Assembly (NCBI GenBank): GCA_014281115.1 | Contig: JACONQ010000004.1 | Span: forward strand, 2,170,001 to 2,234,000 | Direction: 5' to 3' | DNA: 64,000 bases | Source: Laburnicola sp. R22_1 | Taxonomy: Eukaryota; Ascomycota; Dothideomycetes; Pleosporales; Didymosphaeriaceae | In this document: positions 33,622 to 45,545 of the stretch, piece after piece | Numbering within the stretch: position 1 is the stretch's first letter | How the letters are laid out: each line of letters starts with the position of its first letter | The notes under the pieces: model-generated | Told to the model about the DNA's origin: nothing | Databases searched by the model: none | The model's input: the letters and a program-made list of their open reading frames with translations, nothing else | Translations under genes and position numbers: made by a program

Positions 33622-35016
33622 TTACATCTTATGGTAGCCATGGACGCTGCGGTCGGAAATGGCTTTGCGCACTTGGACCAGATACACCTCGATTTCGTCT
33701 TTGGACCAGTTCAGCCCCCTTGCGAACAACTGAAGACTCCACGCCTGCAGACCATCACGATAGTTGGTCTCATTGAACCGGCCGAGCATCTTATACTGCG
33801 GGTCTTTGGGCCACGAGTTGATGGGCAACTTGAAGACCTCCTCATGGACATCGACGAAGCCTGCTCGCTCGTACCAGCGTTTCAGCTTGTTGGCAATGCG
33901 CATGGGCTTGCCGACAATCATCGCAGCTTGGTCCTGGATTCGGATCCATTCAGCAAAGGGGAAGTCTTGAGACATACTGCCATCGTCGCAGTAAATGGTT
34001 GGCATGATCTCTTGGGACTCCATCCAGCCCCCAGGCTTCAAAGACTGGTAGGCCTTGGCCACGATTTCGCGAAAATCCTCGAAACAGCCGAGCAGAAGCC
34101 TAGTATGGATGAAGTCCATCGGGTCGACCATCCAGTCCTCCTCGTTCGCGTCGTCGATGACAAACTTGACGTTACTTGGGACCCTACGAAGGTCAGGTCT
34201 GGGTTGCTGTATGGGAAGCATGCCACTTACCACTCGGGCTGGATGGGCGACAGATCGGTGCCGGTCACCTAGCGAGGGTCAGGAATGCATTGCGCCAGGC
34301 TTGTTGCTGCTTACCTCTGCTTGAGGAAACATGTTGCCTACGGCCGTTAGTCGCAGTGCGCGTACCGGGGGAGTCGCTACCTACCCATGTCGATTGCCCA
34401 CTTGCCGGTGCCGGTGCCAATGTCCAGTATTCTTTGCGGGACCTCGAGCGGGGCGAAGAAGTTGCGGCCCTTGAACAGCACCTTGAGGATCTCGTACTGC
34501 AGGTCCATGCGCTCAATCTCGAACTGCGGACGAGGGTCAGCAAGGGGGTCCCAGGGGGCGGGCGCGCGGGGTGAGACACACCTGGTCGTTGGGGAACGGG
34601 TATGCTGTCGGGCAGTCAGCTTCAGACGACGCACACACGGGGCGGGGGGCTCACAGCCGGCCTGGTAGCGGTGGTAGGTCCTGCCATTCTCGCGGACGTA
34701 GTCGAAGATGCTCTGGTTGACCGACTTGGTGCTCCTGCTGCGAGTCAGCGGGGCCAATTGAGGGCAGACGACGAGGGGGACCGACGTGGCACAGCTCGCG
34801 CGTCTTTCCGAAGACTCGGACTAGATGGGCGGGAGTCTCGTTAGCTGGGTGACAGAAGTAGGAGCAGCAGCAGCGCAGAGCGTGCAGCGCCCTGGCCTCA
34901 CGTACGTCGGGCTCGATGATCGAGTGCGGGCTCGCAGCGTCGGACGGCAGCGGGCTCGTGTCGCGCGAGGCGAGCGGGAGGGACATGTCGGCGGCCTCGT
35001 CGCGCGCTGCGTGCAT
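33622..35016 (-). CDS. LaeA-like SAM-dependent methyltransferase
   Basis: A class I methyltransferase of the LaeA/UMTA type common in fungi, near 336 residues. Eight exons on the minus strand: 35016-34906, 34820-34786, about 34734-34655, 34604-34582, 34523-34385, 34337-34315, 34268-34231 and 34183-33622. Two exons are only 23 nt. The joins restore a typical LaeA-like chain: KSVNQSIFDYVRENGRTYH, YQAG|S|YPFPNDQ, FEIERMDLQYEILKV, and motif I as ILDIGTGTGKWAIDM, then GNMFPQAE, VTGTDLSPIQPEW and VPSNVKFVIDDANEEDW. Later blocks are FIHTRLLLGCFEDF, QSLKPGGWMESQE and GFVDVHEEVFKLP. The acceptor of exon 3 is ambiguous by three bases (CAGCAG). LaeA-like enzymes are linked to secondary metabolism control, but no biosynthetic cluster is seen here. 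Confidence 0.85.
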
Positions 35017-35655
35017 TCTGTCGAGCGGGAGCGGGAGGAGGAGGCCAACCCGTCAGTTTGGACAGCGTGTGGGTGGAGCCATTGCCACGGGACTGTCCAC
35101 GGGAGTGTCCACGGAAGGCGCCCGCGCGCTCCTTCCCGAAACAGTGATCACCGAGCGTTCTTGCCTCGCTAAATTGCTTACTTGCCGCACACCCGCCGCC
35201 AGTCTTCACCGCCCACGTCCCGACTCCCCACCAACGACGACACCGCGTCCACCATCGACGCTCCGCCCGCCCCAGCACCGTGGCTCTCTGCCCGCCGCTT
35301 CTCCTGCACCCTGCTTCCCTCCGCCTGCGGATTGGTTCGTATCTGCCCGTGGCGCGCCTTCGACGTGTCGTCCACCACTCTCATCCGCCAGACGCGACGG
35401 TGCGAGACCTTGCATGCGCCTACCCAGTGGCTCCCGCAACCTGGCCCCGAAGCTTATTATTAGTCTGACGTGGCAGCCCGGTCGCCTCGGCCTGGACGCA
35501 GCATCTAGATCGCAAGGATGCAAAGGAAGGAATTCAGAACAATGTGTCGCAGCTCGGCACGCAGCATGTCAATGACTCGATGCGGGCAATTCTGTTTCTC
35601 ATTTGTGGGCTTGTAGGAAAGTATCCTTGATGCCGACACATCTACCATCCCCTTA
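35017..35655. other. Intergenic, methyltransferase 5' side and F-box gene 3' side
   Basis: GC-rich upstream of the methyltransferase. Open frames on both strands lack protein character. No repeat recognised. Confidence 0.4.
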
Positions 35656-36873
35656 CTAACAAAGAGTCCAACGACCTCTGACCAACATGATAAACATGTC
35701 TGTCCTTTGTATCTGCACGGCTGTTTTAGGTTCAACCCACCCTTCCACGGAATGGGGACAGAAGACCGCGGGATCTTCAAAAGAGGAGAATGATTCGTCC
35801 ACCAAGAAGAACGTTTCGAGCGCTACCCTTGCCAGACTGAAGACGTCGAGCAGCGCCAGGAGTCCCGTCCTGAAGCTTTCGTGTTCTTTGCTGGGCCGCA
35901 GACACGATGATAAGCTACGCTTGAAGTACAGTCGGACCGCTTTCAACGGGCCGAACATACCAGAGCGGTGCCGAGCCTCGATGAGAACGAGCAGCCACCG
36001 GAACGGAGCGTAGTCAGGAACATTGCAGTATATGTCGAGGCGTTCGAGGCCTTGTGGAAGAAGTCGCACAGGGTCGGTTGCCCGCGTCAGGTATTCCGTG
36101 ACCTTCAGAAGCTCCCATGGAATAGACAAACGCTGCAGGTTCTGGAAGTCACTGACATTGATGAATCCCTTTAATTGGTCGAGTTGTTGAGGCTGGCTTG
36201 AGTAAACATGGCTGATGTCCAGCACCCGGAGGTTTTTTGCGACATGTGCAGCAATCAGGTCTGCAGCTCGAGGAACATACCCGCCGCACGGGAAGTCGGT
36301 GGACGGGCGAACAGTCAAGAGGTGCTGAATGAAGCGGTTTCGAAAGAAGCTGGTCCGAATCGAAAGCTCGCTAACGTTGGGCAGCATACTGAAGAGAAGA
36401 GCGAGACGGACGTCTGCTTCATCCCAAGCACGCTCGAGGCCGTTGTGTTCGGCGAACTCGGCGAGCAAGTCTGCGTATGCGCTCTTGACTTTGGAGCTCA
36501 ACGCTGCCATGGAGGTTCTCGCATCTTGTCGACCGACCTTGGTCTCTGCGTTGCGTCGCCCGAGCTGCAGCTGGATTTTTTGGAGTACCCACTTTGGTTG
36601 GCGGGATAGTAGCTCGGTGTAACGAGAGACGCTGCGCATAGGGACGATGCCGTTGCGGAGCAGAACTTCCTGCGCGGTCGCAACGAAGTTGGGGTGAGCT
36701 AGGGCGAGATTCATGAGGTCACCGTTGCGGTTGTCGTCGTCGAGGCCGTACGCGATTCTGAGCTGGATCTCGTTGGGCAGAGATGGAAAGCCGGTTAGGT
36801 GGTGTACCGGCTGATCTGGTGGGGAAGTACTGGCAGGAGAAGACATTGTGTTTGCGCGGCTTTGCAGCTTCAT
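35656..36873 (-). CDS. F-box-like domain protein
   Basis: A single-exon protein of 405 residues from 36873 (or 396 from a second ATG at 36846, which has an A at -3 and may be preferred). An F-box-like motif lies at about residues 29-75: FPSLPNEIQLRIAYGL, then LMNLALAHPNFVATAQEVLL, as expected for substrate adaptors of SCF ubiquitin ligases. The central part has leucine-rich character (VSELSIRTSFF, LRVLDISHVY, LQRLSIPWELL), matching LRR-like regions seen in many fungal F-box proteins. The C-terminal half is unassigned (LVLIEARHRSGMFGPLKAVRL). Substrates are unknown. Confidence 0.7.
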   Translation of the reverse strand: MKLQSRANTMSSPASTSPPDQPVHHLTGFPSLPNEIQLRIAYGLDDDNRNGDLMNLALAHPNFVATAQEVLLRNGIVPMRSVSRYTELLSRQPKWVLQKIQLQLGRRNAETKVGRQDARTSMAALSSKVKSAYADLLAEFAEHNGLERAWDEADVRLALLFSMLPNVSELSIRTSFFRNRFIQHLLTVRPSTDFPCGGYVPRAADLIAAHVAKNLRVLDISHVYSSQPQQLDQLKGFINVSDFQNLQRLSIPWELLKVTEYLTRATDPVRLLPQGLERLDIYCNVPDYAPFRWLLVLIEARHRSGMFGPLKAVRLYFKRSLSSCLRPSKEHESFRTGLLALLDVFSLARVALETFFLVDESFSSFEDPAVFCPHSVEGWVEPKTAVQIQRTDMFIMLVRGRWTLC

Positions 36874-38246
36874 GAGGGAGGTGTATCTTGTGAAATCTTT
36901 GGAGGAGAAGGACGACGGCTTTGTAGTGTGGTAGCGCTGTGGAGCCGTCTTATACAGGGCTCTTTCAAAGTCACATGGAGCAAACTACCCGCTATGTACT
37001 GTGTGCGGAGTCCTCTTTGTGTATGGTGCGGACTCGACCTTGGTTAGAATCTCCACACGACGAAGATCTTCAGTACTGTGTGCGGAGAGCCGGAGAAAGC
37101 TCCGTTCGCGGCAGGCCTGTTCCAACCTTGGAAGCTGGTGAAGCACGCGTCAGTGCGGAGGGCAGCGTGGGAGCTTTTGACTAAGTAGCCCTTTTATAGA
37201 GTATGAGCTACCCCTTTTTGTCAACATTTTGAAATACCCTTTTCTGTGTCCACAACAGCAGGAGGGATAACAGCTATTATTTGTAATCTTTTTATTAGAA
37301 ACCTCTTAGTCGCCAAAATAAAAAAAAATAAAAAATAAACCCCATAGAGTATGAGACTTTACAGCACAACCAAGGTTCACAGCCAAAGTAATTGTGGCAG
37401 ATTGGATAATGGGAGGATGCAGGATACATTTTCAAAATTCGTTCATTGCTGGTTTGCTTGCATTTTCAGACGATTTTCATAGCACACATCTTACATCATT
37501 TGGTAGACATCTACATGGTATCACTGCGTTCCCTCGTAGAGTTCTACCGTACCCGGAAGTTCTTATCAGTCACCAGCGACCAAAGCAAACCATGATTCAC
37601 CTTGAATGATTCCGTTCATTTGCCTATCATCAAGTCATGATATCCGACGAAGTTTGCGCGGTTGGAAGAGGCCATGTTGGGGGTTGGGTGAGGTGGTTGC
37701 TTGGTTGGTGAGGTGGGTTGTGTGGTTGTGTTGAGTTGAAAAGAGATGTAGCGGTTTCGGTTCAATAGTTCAAGCCGTGGTTACAGAGAGAAACTGAGTG
37801 AGAGAAACAGGCTGTTTATATATCCAGTCACTGTTTGCTGCTCACCCCCTGACGTTATGCCCAAGAGCACGGCAGGCACGACCGTGTCGCATCCCAGGGC
37901 AAACAATGCATCAAACCATATTACCGCTGATCCTTCTCTCACCTGCACCCCATTTGCCCGTGTACATTTTGCCATCGCGATACCCGGTGCTGCCTTGTAC
38001 GCGTCCCTGCGAGCGTGCGTGGATGCTACGCGATGACGTCATTTCTCCAAACGCGACATCGCGCTCTCATGTGAGACGCGCTTCGAAGCCTTGGCGCGCG
38101 CCAATCGGCGACTTCGGCCCCGTCTTACCCCAGCCTTCGCGACGCGTCTGCCTGGACAAGCTGCACCTCGTATCCACACAAAACGCTCTTCTCCGCCCCT
38201 TTGCTGTTCACCCGTAATCAATTCATATTCAGGCCTCGCCACCACC
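36874..38246. other. Intergenic with dispersed repeat copy B
   Basis: About 1.4 kb. Contains a second copy of the TGCGGACTCGA repeat at about 37026, flanked by a perfect 15-bp direct repeat (GTACTGTGTGCGGAG at 36996-37010 and 37073-37087). A poly-A/T-rich stretch lies at 37310-37345. The last 300 bp is the UNG1 promoter. Confidence 0.5.
36996..37087 (+). repeat. Direct 15-bp repeats enclosing dispersed repeat copy B
   Basis: GTACTGTGTGCGGAG occurs at 36996 and again at 37073. Between them, from about 37026, is the second copy of the TGCGGACTCGA...GGTTAGAATCTCC repeat also present at 32680. Confidence 0.6.
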
Positions 38247-39261
38247 ATGAGTCTCAAGCGCAAAGCCGCCGACGCAGCTACCGACGCGACGAAGAAGACC
38301 AAAGTCAATGGCAGCATCACGTCATTCTTTGGCGCGCCCAAGCCCAAGACCGACACCGCCGCCGCGAATTTCAACAAAGACGCGTGGGTCGCCAAACTCA
38401 GCGACGAGCAGAGGGAGCTGCTGAAGCTGGAAATCGACACCCTGCACGACAGCTGGCTGCCGCATCTGAAAGATGTGCTGCTCTCCCCTACCTTCCTGGA
38501 GCTCAAGAGGTTCTTGAAGAGCGAGTTGGCGAGCGGGAAGACGGTGTATCCACCCATGAAGGACGTGTACTCCTGGTAAGTTCCGATCTGCCATGGGCAT
38601 TCAGCATCTGGGGTGGCAGTTACTTACTCTAGACTACACAGGTCGCGTCACACGCCGCTCCCCACCGTCAAGGCAGTCGTAACCGGCCAAGACCCCTACC
38701 ACGGCCCCAACCAAGCCCACGGCCTCTGCTTTTCCGTCCGCCCGCCTACGCCTGCCCCGCCTTCCCTCAGAAACATATATACCGCTTTGAAAAAGGACTA
38801 TCCCGACTTCAAGGAGCCGCCCAAGAAGGGCGGCCTGCTGACACCGTGGGCCGACCGCGGCGTGCTGATGATCAACACGTGTCTCACCGTTCGGCGAGGA
38901 GAAGCCAATTCCCACTCTGGAAAGGGGTGGGAGCTCCTCACGCAGAGGGTGATTGACACGGTGGCGAAAGTGCGGACGAATGGCGTTGTGTTTCTCGCGT
39001 GGGGGACGCCGGCTGCGCAGAGGGTGAAGGCGGTGAATGCGGAGAAGCATCTTATTTTGAAGAGTGTGCATCCTAGTCCGCTAGCTGCGCATAGGGGATT
39101 TGTAAGTCCTGGGTTGCTGTGCGTTCGTGTGTGGGACTAATTGTTTGCAGTTCGAGTGTGGGCACTTTAAGAAGGCGAATGACTGGTTGGAGCAGCGGTA
39201 TGGCAAGGATGGCCCGATCGATTGGAATCTTGACGTCGATCCTGAAGAGGCGGGCGTGTAG
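38247..39261 (+). CDS. UNG1: Uracil-DNA glycosylase
   Basis: Family 1 uracil-DNA glycosylase, which excises uracil from DNA in base-excision repair. Three exons: 38247-38575, 38642-39101 and 39151-39261, giving 299 residues. The start has a strong context (CCACCATGA). The water-activating motif is GQDPYHGPNQAHGLCFSV, the uracil-binding segment is LLTPWADRGVLMINTCLTV, and the minor-groove loop is HPSPLAAHRGF, spliced to FECGHFKKAN. The N-terminal tail is Lys/Ala-rich (MSLKRKAADAA) with SITSFFG, which resembles a PCNA-interacting box like that of human UNG2. That points to a nuclear, replication-linked form. Confidence 0.95.
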
Positions 39262-39829
39262 GGGCGTTTCCTCGTGAAGCGTTTCTTCGCATGATTTCTG
39301 CCTAGTCCCAGGAGTTTGGCGACTTGGTTGAATCGGCGGTTTCCTAGCTCCACTACATCACCAGGCTTTGGCGTTGATATTTGGATCTGGTGGCGTTGGT
39401 CAAGCGTTCTGAAAGCGATATTGGGTAATGGCGAAAAGGATCTACTGCAGCGTGTATGCAATTAATCTTACCGCTGGTTGCCCTCATCTGCTCTGATGCG
39501 CGCCACAAATTGGGATTTTTCGTCTGATTGAACTATGAACAAAGAGGAGAAGAGAAATGGACACTAACAATCTATCCAATCCAACCCTCAAAGGCTCAAA
39601 CGAGAACCACGAACAAGCATCCCATCTCAGTCCATGCTCACCAAAACCCCACAACCACGCCCACGCCCATGGCTATATTTACCGTCTCCCCTCCCTCTAA
39701 ACCTAACCTTAAGCATTAATCTAATACCTTATCAGCCCAGCCATGTGTATATAACCCCGCTCAACAGGCTACCTTCCTTCTACACACACTACATTCTCTC
39801 AATGGCTGGACACTAAAACATCCTGCTTA
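39262..39829. other. UNG1 3' region leading into repeat array
   Basis: Ordinary 3' sequence to about 39500, then C/A-rich sequence. No feature recognised before the periodic repeats begin. Confidence 0.4.
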
Positions 39830-42800
39830 TCTGCCCATGGCGGTGCCGCGAGGTCTTAAAACTTGTTCCTCCTTGGAAGGGGTAAAAGAAGAAGAATGCA
39901 ACCCATGGTTGGGTGGTGGGGGTTGGAGTGTGCTTTTTACCACGCACACAAAAAAGGGCGTAGCCCTCGATGATGGGGTGCGGGAGGTGTTGTCTGTGAG
40001 GGTTTAAAATAGGGTTGTGCAGGGGCGTGACTGAAATGCCAGGTACAAGCTAGTATGCTTGGATCGTTCGTGGAGTGCGTTCAAATTGGATGCTGGAGAG
40101 TTGATGGGCGGTGCTGCTAGGAGGTCAAAGAATTAGTTTGGTCTAGGGGCATGACCAAAACCAACAGGATTTCATCGTATGCTTGGATCGCCGAGCACGA
40201 ATGTTCTACACTAAAACAAAACACAACGAACAGTATGGGAGGTGCCGCTCGGAGGTCTTAAAATTGTTTCCCACCCACAAGTTTGACCAAAATTAGATGA
40301 CCATGCTTTCATGCTCGGTTTGTTGAGCATAAATGTTCTATATTAAAATCTCACTCGGGTAGACTATGGGAGGTGCTTCCCGTGTACCAAAGACTTTGGC
40401 TCCCTCTCTCCATGACCAAAATACGAGCTCGATGCCTTCACTGTCGGTCTGGGGACTAACAGAGCCCTATAGTAAAGTCCTAGTTTGCATCTGCGACGGG
40501 AGATGTTTCCCAGCGTTCTTAAAATCACTACTTCTGGTTGCGATGCCTGAAAACTCCTGAAACTCTTTCCATACCCGGTCGGCGGACTAGAATAACCAGA
40601 TGCAGCTTCTATGCTCCGTTCGTAGCGTAAAAATGCCTGCATCAATACCTATGTAAGACCATGGGACATGCTTCCTCGCGTTTGAAGTTTTCATGCAGTG
40701 TTACCATGGCTGGAACCCTTTCTAAATATCTTCCATGCCTGGTCGACGGACTAAAAGAACCAGGTGCAATTCTATGCTCTGCTCATAGCATACGAATATC
40801 CTACACTAAGTTTCTTAATCTTGGCCTCATGGTTCGCGCTGCTTGGAGGTCGTAAATTTACTTCCCAGTTCACCCTGTCCCAGAGAAAGGCGACGGAGAT
40901 TATATATGCCTGTCAATGCGCCTCACATAGCCCAAAAATATTCTGCATTAAAGTTTTAAGTCCACTCAGGCTGTGGGAGGTGCTTCTTGAAGGTTAAGCT
41001 CTCTTCTTAGTCAACCATGTCTAAGAGCAAGACTATATCTTATGCTGCTGAGTTTGTGGACTATAAGAGTTGTTTCTTGTGTCGTATGCTTTGTCCACAA
41101 AGCACAAAGGTCCCACACTAAAATCTAGAGGGACGCGCAAATGGCTGGTGCTGCTCGGCCGTTTTAAATACTTCTTGTGATTAAAAAGTGGCATTAAAAA
41201 GCTGCCATGTTTGGACCACGGACTAGCAAGACATTGGAATGGCCTACTATGCTCGTTTCCACTAAGCACAAACATTCTACACTAAAATTGAGAGACCGCT
41301 ATGTTATTCTCGGTGCTGCTCGCTTGTGTGAAAATTTATTCTTGCACTTAAAAACAATTCAGCGGATGAGGCATGCTTGGACCGCGGACCAGAAAGGAAT
41401 CATGCTCTCCGGCATACTCTGTCCACTACACATTAAACCTCTACGCTAAATTCAAACTGGATACCCCCATGGTGCTTCTCGGTCGTTCTAATATTATTCT
41501 TGTAATTGAAAATCACACTGCTAGCGAAATATCCTCGGACGGCGACCAGAAAGAAGACATATTCAGCAGCGCGCGGCGATGTTGTCCCAGGAGCATAGTT
41601 TCTCACACTAAAATGAACAAACCTGTGCTCGATGGTCAGTGCATCTCGGATTTCTAGAAATTATCGCTGTGTCGGAAGATAAGGGAGAAAAAGGCTTATG
41701 CTTGGACCGCAGACTTAAAGTATACAATATTGCTGGATATGCCCTGTCAACAGAGCATAGCTATTGCCGCAAGGTCCGTCGGTGCCTCTTTGCGTTCTCC
41801 AAGACCTCGCGATCGATCTTATTCCCAGGCGGCGGCCTGAACGCCATCTACACTACCTCAGCCACAGCCTAAACCGTGGTAGATTTCCAATTAAGCAAAC
41901 TCAAATGTTACCGATTCACAACAATGTGTCGTCTACCCTCACGTGTGTAAAATCTGCACTAAAATCGACGCATATATAACCATGGTTCGCGTCTGGTATC
42001 CCATTCGACATTCGTTTTAAAATGAGCTGATATCGAAGCCCTGGAATGAGCGTTCGGGCCTTGTACATCACTTCTCTCTGTGTAGTGAGACTTTTCACTG
42101 AAACTGCGGAGTGACGGGGCGGGGAACCAAAATTGAAAACTGGCTGATGCTATGTGTGTCCCCTCCTTAAAAAAGTAAAAAATTGCCATAGCGGTGTCTC
42201 TGTGGTAATGTGGACGTCTTTTCAAGGATATCTTCGTGGGACATTTTTAGCCTAATTCGAAACGGACGTTCATATACATCTCCCTACCCTCGTTGTTGTT
42301 CTCAGTTCTTCACCGAAAACTCGCAGAGGCCGGGAAGTAAAAATTGCGAGAACTGTGGGCATGTGCGGTTTTCTGCCCTCTTTAAAAATCGAAGGCCCTG
42401 GATGGCGAGGAACAAACAATCACCAACTGTGGGATTTATGTGTTGCCTCTGTGCGCTAAAATCGAAAGAAATTAGGGGAATGCCTGTGGTTCTGAGCGAG
42501 AATGGATAGCCACATAAACTCTGACCTCTGTGTTGCTCTTAATCTACAACAAAATGCTCCGGAGGTCATGGGGAAAAATGAAAAAAAAGGCTTGAAAATG
42601 TGTGTCGCATCTGCCCTCTCTAAATGGCAGCTGTTTCGGCTCTATGGTCGTGCCTCTGCTTCATAAAGGGTCCGTAAATAATCACCCCTTTTACTCCTAC
42701 GCCTCAACAGAATAATTCTAGGGGGCGCGGAACGAAAGGTCTCGAAACCAAGCCATGTGTAGCTCTTGCGCTCTCTAAAAACGAAAGAAGGCAGGCATGG

Positions 42801-45480
42801 CTGTTGCTCTGAGTTAGAACGGATGGGTATACATTCTCTACTTCATTTCGTTCTCGTACTTCCCTGCAATAACTTTAGAGGGCGTCAAAAAATACAATAT
42901 GTTCCAGCCATGTTTGGCTTCTGCGCTCTCCCAAAAAAAAAGTGGAGGCCTGTATGGCGAAGGAAAAGGAGGTAATCTTTGAATGCATGTGTCGTTGGAA
43001 TAACCTCTCCTGCTGCTGGGGTCATGGCTGTGTTTTCGCGCTGTTTGACAGTGCAAAGAGCCACCGGTATGCGCAGGGGGCTGTGTCGTTAGACTAAAAT
43101 TTAGACCACAAGAAATGCATGGGGACTGGGCGTCCGCGCTGTCTAAACTGATACCGAGCTCCCGTATGGATGTTTCGCTGGAATACAATCCAAGAAAAAC
43201 GGGTAATGGAGACTGTGCGTTCGCGTTGTCCAAGTAAACAGAGCTCTACTATGCCCAGAAACATAAACGCTATGACAGCATGCCTGTGTCGTTGGACTGA
43301 AAAACTACCATTTTTTTGTGAACAAAGCTGCATCTCGCAACTATACTATGGCAAAAGAAAATCTAGCTATAACCTTTTTTTCTGTGTACCAGCTCTGTGC
43401 AAAAATCTAGAATATAAAAAACTACCATATCAATTGCGATGGAGACAGTGCTTTTCGCTCTTCGAACTTAGTGAGCTTCAGTATGGTCGAAAACATAGAA
43501 TGGCTGTGTCGCTGGGATGCAAAAATTATCACCCAGGTTGCCATGGAGGCTGGGTTTCATACTCTACAAAAAGGCACAGAGTTTCATTATTGCTAGAAAA
43601 CTTTGAGATAGTTGAGATACTTTAGCAAGGCTGCGTCTCTGATTATAATTCACGAACAAGACATGTATGGAGAATGTGTTTCTGTGCTCGTGGAAAAACA
43701 AATTCAGGGCGCGTATGAGTATAAACAAAGTACTAGTCAACCAATGGCTGTGTAGGTCGCTGCACCAAGCGAATGTGTATATAAATCCTCTACTTAGCGC
43801 TCTTACTTTTCACTACACAACAATAGCCTACGGAGTACGAGGAATAAAAATACGAGTTCGATTTGGACATGTTTGGCTTGGCCCTTCTCAAAAATGTACA
43901 GAGCTACACTATGTCTAAAATGCAGACTGTTCATGACTACGACTCTGCCGCTAGACCAAAAGAATCGTTTCTTGTAAAAACTTTTGGGTTTCATCTATGT
44001 TTGAGTTGAAAATCTCCGGTCGAATTGATCTGTCGCCAGTTAGGCTAAAATTTGTGAGACAAAAAAACCAACGGCAATGAAAAATGTTCTTCTGCCGGGC
44101 TCTAGATGATCCACATGACACCTCATGTGTTTTGTAACACATTTTGCGGAGTAACCGGAACGCGTTAAATCAAGCAGAGCGGCAATATATGTCCTTTTGT
44201 CGCTGTTTGCACTCTAAATGGAAAATTAAGCTGGGCATGTGGAGACTGGTCTGCATGTGCTGTCGGAATGTCAACCTGGCGTGTCTCGCTTGAGCTGCTT
44301 TTCGGTATATCTTTCGTATTATTTCTGAGCGTGTCCAATCCATGGCATGGTGGAATGATGCTCTATTGCGGTTGGCCAGACCTACCCTCATGGTCAGTGA
44401 GGAATGCACTATATGCACTGTTTTCACTAGAGCGTTCCGAATAGCTAGATTACAGCATCATGTTCCGTTGCGGTTGGTCGGGCCCACACTCATTTCTTAG
44501 TGAATTAGGTGAGGATGTGGTATATATACCCAGTTCATCACTCTTGCTCTTGAACACTAAATAATTCTACATCTCAGTTGGCAATCGAAAAGGTGAACAA
44601 ACATCTCGATGTGGAGAGCTCTTCTGTCAATTAAAACTCACAGCCCAGATGAGGGTGTGAAAAGACTATATGCGCCATTGCTTCGCTCTCGTTCCCGCAT
44701 ACATACCGCAAAACTCTGAATCTCAACTCAGAACTAAAAAAAACACACAGAGTTTCAATGGAGCACTTCTCTGGAGATAAAACCGTGAACAATTCAGCGA
44801 ATGTGCGGCCTCACCAAAGAACCGCTCTCTCCCACCCACTAGCACGAGTTCAGATCCAAACAGTGACACAGTTCGTCCATGGAGAGGCTGGGAGAGGTTT
44901 TGTTTACAATCCCCGTCAGCCGATCATCACTCGCAATCTACTCGGGTGAGTGAGAATATCGATAGTCTGTGGGGTTGAAACGGCTATTAGCGCAATGCAC
45001 GTAGTTTCTCGACTTCTCTTGTCGCTGAGCGTAGACGCATTCCTGTAAAAATAATCTGAACTCAGACTAGATGGTGATGGAGTACAAAAGCGCTCTCTTT
45101 CTGGTTCTTCGGGCGCTCACATCACCACTATAAAATGCTTGTGACTAAAAATATATGAGCGGAAGAGCGTGCGGTAACCCTCCTGGAGTAAAAGGAACGC
45201 TATCAGATTTCCTGCTTTTATCCAAAAACGAAAGCAGTAAAGTTAATGTTGCGTCTTCCTCCAATTGCGTTCATCGTAGCTTAGCAGGAAGTTAAATCAT
45301 TCGCATGTGGCCGGCGTGAAAACAACTTCAATATGAAGTCCGGATCCTTGGATCCTCGACTCTTGGCAGACGAGAATCAAGCATGTAATGCATAGGTATT
45401 GTAACAATTTTGTCGCATAGGCACAGAGTACGATTCCCGACGAGCATAGCAGTTTCTTTACGAAGTGGTATATCAAGCGG
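39830..45480. repeat. Degenerate periodic repeat array, left block
   Basis: Non-coding, built of diverged units of about 136-170 bp. From 39.8 to 42.0 kb one anchor is a box close to TCTACACTAAAAT at about 40209, 40345, 40473, 40803, 41117, 41280, 41446, 41606 and 41953. A second anchor (GGTCTTAAAATT type) follows about 50 bp later at 40258, 40519, 40853, 41162 and 41330. Between them a CATGCTTGGACC-like segment and GGGAGGTGCTGCTC recur. From 42 to 44 kb the units become shorter and carry TGTGTCGTTGGACT / TTCGCGCTGT words. From 44 to 45.5 kb they decay further, but ATGGAGCACT and GATGGAGTAC words persist. No frame is conserved between units. Spacing was judged by eye. Confidence 0.6.
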
Positions 45481-45545
45481 CTTTGAAAATATATTCAAAT
45501 GGCTAGTGAAATATATACAGTGAATGTCGGCTACCCACCCAGCCC

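Noticed and set aside
39830..45480. CRISPR-like array or an array of RiPP precursor peptides
   Set aside because: The host is a eukaryote, units are too diverged, and there is no constant repeat with unique spacers. No reading frame or KR cleavage pattern is conserved between units.
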